From positions 30,605,970-30,669,969 of the forward strand of contig OX465589.1 in NCBI GenBank assembly GCA_950022655.1: a DNA stretch of 64,000 nt. The letters run 5' to 3'. A program made the position numbers and the translations under genes. Origin of the DNA: Alentia gelatinosa. Lineage: Eukaryota > Annelida > Polychaeta > Phyllodocida > Polynoidae. Below are positions 55,921 through 64,000 of the stretch, in pieces; within the stretch, counting starts at the first letter, position 1; every line of letters starts with the position of its first letter. Below the pieces are notes generated by a model. That model saw nothing but the letters and a program-made list of their open reading frames with translations. It did not search any database and was not told where the DNA came from.

Positions 55921-57812
55921 TAGTAGAGGAGCAGATCTGAAAATATAGGATTTTTCTTGCCGGCTCGCCACAATGGTTATCGCAGTTGATTCTGATTCCA
56001 GGGACTCTATACTTTTTGGTTTGGGTGCTCTGGCGTTGCAGACCTTTCAGCATCACTATTCTATTTGAGGTCAAAGGTCAAGGTCACTAAAATTAAGGGA
56101 GCCTAAAACTTTTAGACACATGTGCTTCTTACTCTGAGGCTTTTTGAGGTAGGGATTTTATATTACACACCCATGTGAACCAAACCAGGGCCTTTCATTT
56201 CCCACAAGGACATGACCTTGAGTCAAGGTCAAGGTCACCATTTTCAAGGTCAAATGTCAACTTTTTGCCTTTTTTTAAAGATATGACTATGTTTCAGTTG
56301 CTATGGCAACTACATATATGAGCTGGTGGTTGAAGTAGCAAATTAATAATGTTCTCTGAATCACTAGCTTCAATTTGGTACCCTATATGCCCATACAAGT
56401 GACCTAGGATACATGTTTTAGCCAGCTGAAGGGAAAATTGGATACCCATCAATTGATGACTCTATAGGAATTACTAGCAAAATGGTACAAAGCGCATGTT
56501 ACTTATAAAATGGATGGTGAATATCTAATGAGATGCTAAAAGTACAGACTTTGTATTGAAGTTAATGGAAGACTCATCAATGAAGTTTGTAAAGCTTTAT
56601 AGACAATGACCTTGACCTAATTTCAAGGTCAAATTTTCAAGGTCAAATCCAAGTATTTTTGATTATCTACCCTTTTTTCTTCTATAAAGCTTACTAAATG
56701 TTAAATGAAAAATCAGTGATGTAGTGTAACTAGCACCAATATAACATACATATTAGATTTGACTTTTACCCAAGGTCAAGGACAATAATCTCAAGGTCAA
56801 AGTCTTAAAACAACCACAATGGAGAGGGACAGAGCCCAGAGATTCTAGGCTTATGATACATTGAGGTTCTTGAATTATGACATTTTTCAATGAAGAAGGC
56901 AGTATGATGTATTTTATTTCAAAGGTCATTAAAATGACCTTGGATTTTTCTCAAGGTCAAATGAATGGATCTAAGGTTTAATGGTATGCCTTAATTACAG
57001 ACATTTAAAGTCTAATAGATCAATGCATCACTGATAAAGATGCTAAGGCTGTCCATAGGAAATATCTCGTAAATGCAGTTATTATGAATGAATGACCTTC
57101 AAATGACATTGAATCTGCTGCAGGACAAAGTTCTTCACATATCAAAATAATCAACAAGTCTTAATAAGTAAACATTTCACCCACATCTGAACAGTTAATT
57201 TGCTGAATCTTGTAGATGTAGATGAATGTGGCCTACAAATATTCCAACCTAGAATAAAAGGACTAAGTCAAAAACCATCAGCCATGGCCAGGTGGTATGT
57301 AACCTATCATGAAAAGGCCGAAATTGCAGCAAAGCTGAAATCAATATGCGATCTGACTAATGTTGGTGGGACCTATAAAGATGCTGGAAGGAGGGGGAAG
57401 CGAGATGTAAAAGACATAGACGCTATCGTAGATACCATCAAGAATGGACCAATACAGAACCCATTCACTCTAAAGGTTTCCACCAGAGATGAGAAGATAC
57501 CCCTGATGAATATTTCTACTGGGTTAGTTGCACCACTTGATGTCTCCACTAAACTTCTAGAATGCTACAATGCTGGTATTAGCTGGATGGAGACCTTCCT
57601 AGGTAAAGTGAAGGAGGGCAACTTTTGGTCAGCAATTCCTCGGCAAAATCTGCAGACATTCTCATCACTAAACAAAAAAGTTGTATCATCTAAGGAAGCG
57701 AAAGCCATAGCCATCAATGCTGACAGAGATCTCTTTGGAAGGCTGCTTGTAGTGGCTTCAAAGCGCAGTGTTAACCTACAGGATCTGTTCACATATGAAT
57801 TGAGTATTGAGT
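55921..57812 (+). other. Captured genomic fragment (putative intron plus 3'-truncated exon) inside the satellite
   Basis: Sequence unlike the satellite or the giant transposon. Its first 1.2 kb is AT-rich with many AAGGTCA words; the last 0.6 kb is an open exon-like stretch. No inverted termini or target duplication are visible at its ends, and satellite DNA is lost at the site, so it looks like a repair- or replication-based insertion rather than transposition. Confidence 0.75.
56065..56965. repeat. Cluster of AAGGTCA words
   Basis: AAGGTCA and TCAAGGTCA recur about a dozen times, some as direct tandem pairs (AAAGGTCAAGGTCAC near 56076; GAGTCAAGGTCAAGGTCACC near 56220) and one inverted pair (AAAGGTCATT...AATGACCTTGG, 56921-56944). 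TCAAGGTCA is the known extended half-site of orphan nuclear receptors (SF-1/ERR type). Here it may simply be a dispersed intronic repeat. Confidence 0.7.
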
Positions 57813-57814
57813 AG
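57200..57814 (+). pseudogene. 3'-truncated exon of an unrecognised protein gene
   Basis: A 204-codon open frame with non-biased composition. A pyrimidine-poor but plausible acceptor (TGCTGAATCTTGTAG) suggests the exon really begins near 57215 at DVDECGLQIF, with the ATG at 57200 being intronic. Visible features are WYVTYHEKAEIAAKLKSICD, VGGTYKDAGRRGKRDVKDID, and a C-terminal part ending in ADRDLFGRLLVVASKRS...DLFTYELSIE. The stop TAG (57812-57814) is created by the junction with satellite DNA, so the natural C-terminus is missing. It vaguely recalls uncharacterised invertebrate multi-copy proteins, but no family is claimed. Confidence 0.6.
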
Positions 57815-57837
57815 CTGTACATCTAGATTTTGAGAAT
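57813..57837 (+). repeat. 25-bp satellite filler at the right junction
   Basis: AGCTGTACATCTAGATTTTG and the next five bases match satellite sequence that normally lies about 370 bp further along the A segment (58186-58210), yet here it is joined to TAATTACACTGG. It is out of order relative to the unit. Confidence 0.85.
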
Positions 57838-59318
57838 TAATTACACTGGTTGCATCATGAGCTATATCGGGGTGTATCGGGACCATGGCACCTTTTTCAT
57901 GCACCCTCCAAATACGTTACGACGTGCATTGACGCGCACCGACGCGAACCGATACGCTACGATATGCCTTCCGACGGGCTACGATATGGTAATTTTGTAT
58001 CGGCTCGCGTCGGCTCGTGTCGGCGGTGGTGGGTGCAGGGTCTTAGGGTTAGAGTTAGGTTTGGGTTAGGGTTGGGGTTGAACTTAAAACGCCATTCTAA
58101 CAGTATCCTGCAATACAGGTACAGGTACCGGTACAAAAATATTAAGTTCTCTGATGCATTGTAGTTTTGAAATGAATTCTTTACTAAGCTGTACATCTAG
58201 ATTTTGAGAATAATCAAAATTAATGTTAGCGATACACACACCACATGTGTATTTCCTAGCAACTTTAACTAAATATCCAAGCACAGTCTACCTGAGTCGA
58301 GGGCAGACACTGCAGAATGGACACTCAAAACTCGCTCACATTTACAGCAAAATTTGAAGCTAAGGTAATATAAATAGTAATAATACTTCCAAAATATTCT
58401 ACTTCATGTATATCCATTTTTGCATCTATTAAGTACTCAAGTTCAGTACAGGAAAAAAAAAGGGTCAAATTTGTTTTGGTCGAGTTCCATTTACGGGTCG
58501 AGTTTGTCGTGGGTTGAGTTTTTTATTGATCGATTTCGTTGCGGGTCAAGTTTTCGAGTATTCATGAGTGACTCTAATTGGTTAAGGGTTAGGGTTAGGG
58601 TTAAGGTTAGGGTTAGGGTTAGGGTTAGGATAGGGTAAGGGTTAGGGTTAGGGTTAAGTACAGGGATAGGAATAGGGATAGGGTTAGGGAGAGGGTTAGT
58701 GATAGGGATAGGGATAGTGTTAGGGTTAGGGTTGGTGTTGAACTTAAAACTCCCTTCTAACAGTATCCTGCAATACAGGGTTAGGGTTAGGGATAGGGTA
58801 AGGGTTAGGGTTGGGATAGGGATAGGTCCAGGGTTAGGGTTAGGATAGGTTTAGGGTTAGGGCTAGGAATTCGTTGTGGGTTGAGTTCCATTTACAGGTC
58901 GAGTTTGTTGTGGGCCAAGTTTTTATTGATCGATTTCGTTGCGGGTCGAGTTTTCGAGTATTTATGAGTGACTCTAATTGGTAAAGGGTTAGGGTTAGGG
59001 TTAGGGTTAGGGTTAGGGTTAGGATAGGGTAAGGGTTAGGGTTAGGGTTAAGTACAGGGATAGGAATAGGGATAGGGTTAGGGAGAGGGTAAGTGATAGG
59101 GATAGTGTTAGGGTTAGGGTTGGTGTTGAACTTAAAAAGCCCTTCTAACAGTATCCTGCAATACAGGGTTAGGGTTAGGGATAGGGTAAGGGTTAGGGTT
59201 GGGATATGGATAGGGTCAGGGTTAGGGTAAGGATAGGGTTAGGGATAGGGATAGGGATAGGGTTAGGGATAGAGTTAGGGATGGGAATAGGGTTAGGGTT
59301 AGGGCTAGGGTTAGGGTT

Positions 59319-61233
59319 AGAGGGGGTGTCCACCAAGCTCCCGACGCGAACTGACGCGCCCCCATATTGCCCTTCCGATACAAAATCCATATTGTAACAA
59401 AATCGTAGAGCTTATCGGGGCAGTTGGTAAGTTTTCTACGATAACGCTACTGATGGGGCTCAACGCACACCGACGCGAACTGATGCAAAACCTGTATCGC
59501 AGTGTAAAGATGACTCTTTTAACGGGAAATCATATGAAATAATCGATAGAAAATTATGAAATTTTCAGAATCTATAGAATCTATAATGCCAAAGCTGCTC
59601 TGTAACAATTGTGAAATTTGATAGTAAATAAGGTCTCAAAATGATCATTTTATACTTTAACTGAGGTATCATATAATATTGTTTTGTATCTACAGATAAA
59701 ATATCAATCTTAAATATGCATTATTTCTGGAATTATAAAGGAAATATGGTTAATTACACTGGTTGCATCATGTGCTATATCGGGGTGAATCGGGACCATG
59801 TCACCTTTTTCATGCACCCTCCCAATACGTTACGACGCGCACTGACGCGCACCGACGCGAACCGATACGCTACGATATGCCTTGCGACGTGCTACGATAT
59901 GGTAATTTTGTATCGGCTCATGTCCGCTCGTGTCGGCGTTGGTGGGTGCAGGGTCTTAGGGTTAGAGTTAGGTTTAGGGTTAGGGTTGGGGTTGAACTTA
60001 AAACGCCATTCTAACAGTATCCTGCAATACAGGTACAGGTACCGGTACAAAAATATTAAGTTCTCTGATGCATTGTAGTTTTGAAATGAATTCTTTACTA
60101 AGCTGTACATCTAGATTTTGAGAATAATCAAAATTAATGTTAGCGATACACACACCACATGTGTCATTTCCTAGCAACTTTAACTAAATATCCAAGCACA
60201 GTCTACCTGAGTCGAGGGCAGACACTGCAGAATGGACACTCAAAACTCGCTCACATTTACAGCAAAATTTGAAGCTAAGGTAATATAAATAGTAATAATA
60301 CTTCCAAAATATTCTACTTCATGTATATCCATTTTTGCATCTATTAAGTACTCAAGTTCAGTACTGGAAAAAAAATGGGTCAAATTTGTTTTGGTCGAGT
60401 TCCATTTACGGGTCGAGTTTGTCGTGGGTTGAGTTTTTTATTGATCGATTTCGTTGCGGGTCAAGTTTTCGAGTATTCATGAGTGACTCTAATTGGTTAA
60501 GGGTTAGGGTTAGGGTTAAGGTTAGGGTTAGGGTTAGGGTTAGGATAGGGTAAGGGTTAGGGTTAGGGTTAAGTACAGGGATAGGAATAGGGATAGGGTT
60601 AGGGAGAGGGTTAGTGATAGGGATAGGGATAGTGTTAGGGTTAGGGTTGGTGTTGAACTTAAAACTCCCTTCTAACAGTATCCTGCAATACAGGGTTAGG
60701 GTTAGGGATAGGGTAAGGGTTAGGGTTGGGATAGGGATAGGTCCAGGGTTAGGGTTAGGATAGGTTTAAGGTTAGGGCTAGGAATTCGTTGTGGGTTGAG
60801 TTCCATTTACAGGTCGAGTTTGTTGTGGGCCAAGTTTTTATTGATCGATTTCGTTGCGGGTCGAGTTTTCGAGTATTTATGAGTGACTCTAATTGGTAAA
60901 GGGTTAGGGTTAGGGTTAGGGTTAGGGTTAGGGTTAGGATAGGGTAAGGGTTAGGGTTAGGGTTAAGTACAGGGATAGGAATAGGGATAGGGTTAGGGAG
61001 AGGGTAAGTGATAGGGATAGTGTTAGGGTTAGGGTTGGTGTTGAACTTAAAAAGCCCTTCTAACAGTATCCTGCAATACAGGGTTAGGGTTAGGGATAGG
61101 GTAAGGGTTAGGGTTGGGATATGGATAGGGTCAGGGTTAGGGTAAGGATAGGGTTAGGGATAGGGATAGGGATAGGGTTAGGGATAGAGTTAGGGATGGG
61201 AATAGGGTTAGGGTTAGGGCTAGGGTTAGGGTT
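59319..61233. repeat. Satellite higher-order unit 12 (A segment 59319-60370, two B subrepeats)
   Basis: Unit length 1,915 bp. It and the preceding B block are repeated at the same spacing in unit 13 with only a few substitutions. Confidence 0.9.
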
Positions 61234-63563
61234 AGAGGGGGTGTCCACCAAGCTCCCGACGCGAACTGACGCGCCCCCATATTGCCCTTCCGATACAAAA
61301 TCCATATTGTAACAAAATCGTAGAGCTTATCGGGGCAGTTGGTAAGTTTTCTACGATAACGCTACTGATGGGGCTCAACGCACACCGACGCGAACTGATG
61401 CAAAACCTGTATCGCAGTGTAAAGATGACTCTTTTAACGGGAAATCATATGAAATAATCGATAGAAAATTATGAAATTTTCAGAATCTATAGAATCTATA
61501 ATGCCAAAGCTGCTCTGTAACAATTGTGAAATTTGATAGTAAATAAGGTCTCAAAACGATCATTTTATACTTTAACTGAGGTATCATATAATATTGTTTT
61601 GTATCTACAGATAAAATATCAATCTTAAATATGCATTATTTCTGGAATTATAAAGGAAATATGGTTAATTACACTGGTTGCATCATGTGCTATATCGGGG
61701 TGAATCGGGACCATGTCACCTTTTTCATGCACCCTCCCAATACGTTACGACGCGCACTGACGCGCACCGACGCGAACCGATACGCTACGATATGCCTTGC
61801 GACGTGCTACGATATGGTAATTTTGTATCGGCTCATGTCCGCTCGTGTCGGCGTTGGTGGGTGCAGGGTCTTAGGGTTAGAGTTAGGTTTAGGGTTAGGG
61901 TTGGGGTTGAACTTAAAACGCCATTCTAACAGTATCCTGCAATACAGGTACAGGTACCGGTACAAAAATATTAAGTTCTCTGATGCATTGTAGTTTTGAA
62001 ATGAATTCTTTACTAAGCTGTACATCTAGATTTTGAGAATAATCAAAATTAATGTTAGCGATACACACACCACATGTGTCATTTCCTAGCAACTTTAACT
62101 AAATATCCAAGCACAGTCTACCTGAGTCGAGGGCAGACACTGCAGAATGGACACTCAAAACTCGCTCACATTTTCAGCAAAATTTGAAGCTAAGGTAATA
62201 TAAATAGTAATAATACTTCCAAAATATTCTACTTCATGTATATCCATTTTTGCATCTATTAAATACTCAAGTTCAGTACTGGAAAAAAGATGGGTCGAAT
62301 TTGTTGTGGGTCGAGTTCCATTTATGGGTCGAGTTTGTTGTGGGTCGAGTTTTTTATTGATCGATTTCGTTGCGGGTCGAGTTTTCGAGTATTCATGAGT
62401 GACTCTAATTGGTTAAGGGTAAGGGTTAGGGTTAGCGTTAGGGTTAGGGTTAGGAACGGGTAAGGGTTAGGGTTAGGGTTAAGTACAGGGATAGGAATAG
62501 GGATAGGGTTAGGGAGAGGGTTAGTGATAGGGATAGGGATAGTGTTAGGGTTAGGGTTGGTGTTAAACTTAAAACGCCCTTCTAACAGTATCCTGCAATA
62601 CAGGGTTAGGGTTAGGGATAGGGGAAGGGTTAGGGTTGGGATGGGGATAGGTCCAGGGTTAGGGTTAGGATAAGGTTAGGGTTAGGGCTAGGAATTCGTT
62701 GTGGGTCAAGTTCCATTTACGGGTCGAGTTTGTTGTGGGTCGAGTATTTTATTGATCGATTTCGTTGCGTGTCGACTTTTCGAGTATTCATGAGTGACTC
62801 TAATTGGTTAAGGGTTAGGGTTAGGGTTAGGGTAAGGGTTAGGGTTAGGGTTAGGATAGGGTAAGGGTTAGGGTTAGGGTTAAGTACAGGGAAAGGAATA
62901 GGGATAGGGTTAGGGAGAGGGTTAGTGATAGGGATAGGGATAGTGTTAGGGTTAGGGTTGGTGTTAAACTTAAAACGCCCTTCTAACAGCATCCTGCAAT
63001 ACAGGGTTAGGGTTAGGGATAGGGGAAGTGTTAGGGTTGGGATGGGGATAGGTCCAGGGTTAGGGTTAGGATAGGGTTGGGGTTAGGGCTAGGAATTTGT
63101 TGTGGGTCGAGTTCCATTTACGGGTCGAGTTTGTTTTGGGTCGAGTTTTTTATTGATCGATTTCGTTGCTGGTCGAGTTTTCGAGTATTCATGAGTGACT
63201 CTAATTGGTTAAGGGTTAGGGTCAGGGTTAGGGTTAGGATTAGGGTTAGGGTTAGGGTTAGGATAGGGTAAGGGTTAGGGTTAGGGTTAAGTACAGGGAT
63301 AGGAATAGGGAAAGGGTAAGGGAGAGGGTTAGTGATAGGGATAGGGGTAGTGTTAGGGTTAGGGTTGGTGTTGAACTTAAAACGCCCTTCTAACAGTATC
63401 CTGCAATACAGGGTTAGGGTTAGGGATAGGGTAAGGGTTAGGGTTGGGATAGGGATAGGGTCAGGGTTAGGGTTAGGATAGGGTTAGGGATAGGGCTAGG
63501 GATAGGGTTAGGGATAGAGTTAGGGATGGGGATAGGGTTAGGGTTAGGGCTGGGGTTAGGGTT
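61234..63563. repeat. Satellite higher-order unit 13 (A segment 61234-62285, three B subrepeats)
   Basis: The A segment is nearly identical to unit 12, including the rare ATCATGTGC variant and the CATGTCCGCTCG change. After the A segment it switches to B variants typical of units 1-9. Confidence 0.9.
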
Positions 63564-64000
63564 AGAGGGGGTGTCCACCAAGCTCCCGACGCGAACTGAC
63601 ATGCCCCCATATTGCCCTTCCGATACAAAATCCATATCGTAACAAAATTGTAGAGCTTATCGGGGCAGTTGGTAAGTTTTCTACGATAACGCTACTGACG
63701 CGGCTCAACGCGCACCGACGCGAACTGATGCAAAACCTATATCGCAGTGTAAAGATGACTCTTTTAACGGGAAATCATATGAAATAATCAATAGAAAATT
63801 ATGAAATTTTCAGAATCTGTAGAATCTATAATGCTAAAGCGGCTCTGCAAAAATTGTGAAAATTGATAGTAGATAAGGTCTCAAAACGATCATTTTATAC
63901 TTTAACTGAGGTATCATATAATATTGATTTGTATCTACAGATAAAATATCAATCTTAAATATGCATTATTTCTGGAATTATAAAGGAAATATGGTTAATT
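63564..64000. repeat. Satellite higher-order unit 14, partial (A segment cut by window end)
   Basis: A segment from AGAGGGGGTGTCCACC to the window end at GGAAATATGGTTAATT. The array continues to the right. Confidence 0.9.

Larger units (their letters stand above)
55684..59318. repeat. Satellite higher-order unit 11, interrupted by a 1.9-kb foreign segment
   Basis: The A segment runs 55684-55920, breaks at GATAGAAAATT, and resumes near 57838 at TAATTACACTGG. Compared with unit 9, about 200 bp of the A segment is missing between the two breakpoints. Two B subrepeats follow. Confidence 0.88.

Noticed and set aside
55921..57812. Interpretation of the 1.9-kb segment as a second transposon
   Set aside because: No inverted or long terminal repeats, no poly(A) tail and no target-site duplication; satellite sequence is deleted at the site.

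Overview
This is metazoan nuclear DNA; nothing in it looks bacterial or viral. The flanks are a long satellite array full of vertebrate-type telomeric hexamers (TTAGGG and TAGGG variants, G-rich on the + strand), as expected of subtelomeric or interstitial-telomeric heterochromatin. Introns with GT/AG borders, LINE fragments and many foldback elements point to an invertebrate. AAGGTCA-rich DNA at 56.0-57.0 kb and a TTTGTTTG/GTTTAGCGTCC tract at 43.6 kb suggest a mollusc or other lophotrochozoan, but this is only an impression.

Layout. (1) 1-18864: head-to-tail higher-order satellite units of about 1.6-2.8 kb. Each has a conserved ~1.05 kb 'A' segment with CpG-rich decamers and a variable number (1-5) of ~400-bp 'B' subrepeats carrying (TTAGGG)n. 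(2) 18865-50931: a single 32,067-bp DNA transposon inserted into a B subrepeat. It has 26-bp terminal inverted repeats with one mismatch, a 4-bp target-site duplication (TCTA), and a shared subterminal motif (TCYTGCAGMGTGACC) near both ends. (3) 50936-64000: the same satellite resumes at the base where it was broken. It is interrupted again at 55921-57837 by a captured genomic fragment (a putative intron and 3'-truncated exon) with a templated-looking filler at its right junction.

Inside the transposon two coding units are supported. One is a + strand gene with 17 predicted coding exons (21253-35299; predicted 1,274 residues). It begins with a highly charged basic N-terminus and continues through Ser/Pro/Ala/Lys-rich cassettes, five of them made from a 16-residue repeat, to an Arg/Gly-rich tail. 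Every intron after the first coding intron is phase 2 and every internal exon from exon 3 on is a multiple of three, so cassettes can be skipped, duplicated or shuffled without breaking frame; several are visibly duplicated. The other is a GC-rich exon at 45.4-47.6 kb encoding a DDE-like transposase with AT-hook, coiled coil, and MDYAENW, SDSPSSQYRNR and GHGKGPCDG motifs. It begins at a good splice acceptor that is also phase 2, so the two units may be alternative products of one transcription unit. The rest of the element holds foldback (hairpin) elements, a nested ~1.1-kb MITE-like element, simple tandem arrays and three tandem copies of a LINE C-terminal remnant.

The most interesting object is the giant transposon as a whole: a clean insertion with a definable empty site, an elaborate phase-2 cassette gene, and nested repeat families that may share its mobilisation signals. 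Its superfamily could not be fixed by eye; a Sola-like or unclassified DDE superfamily is a guess.
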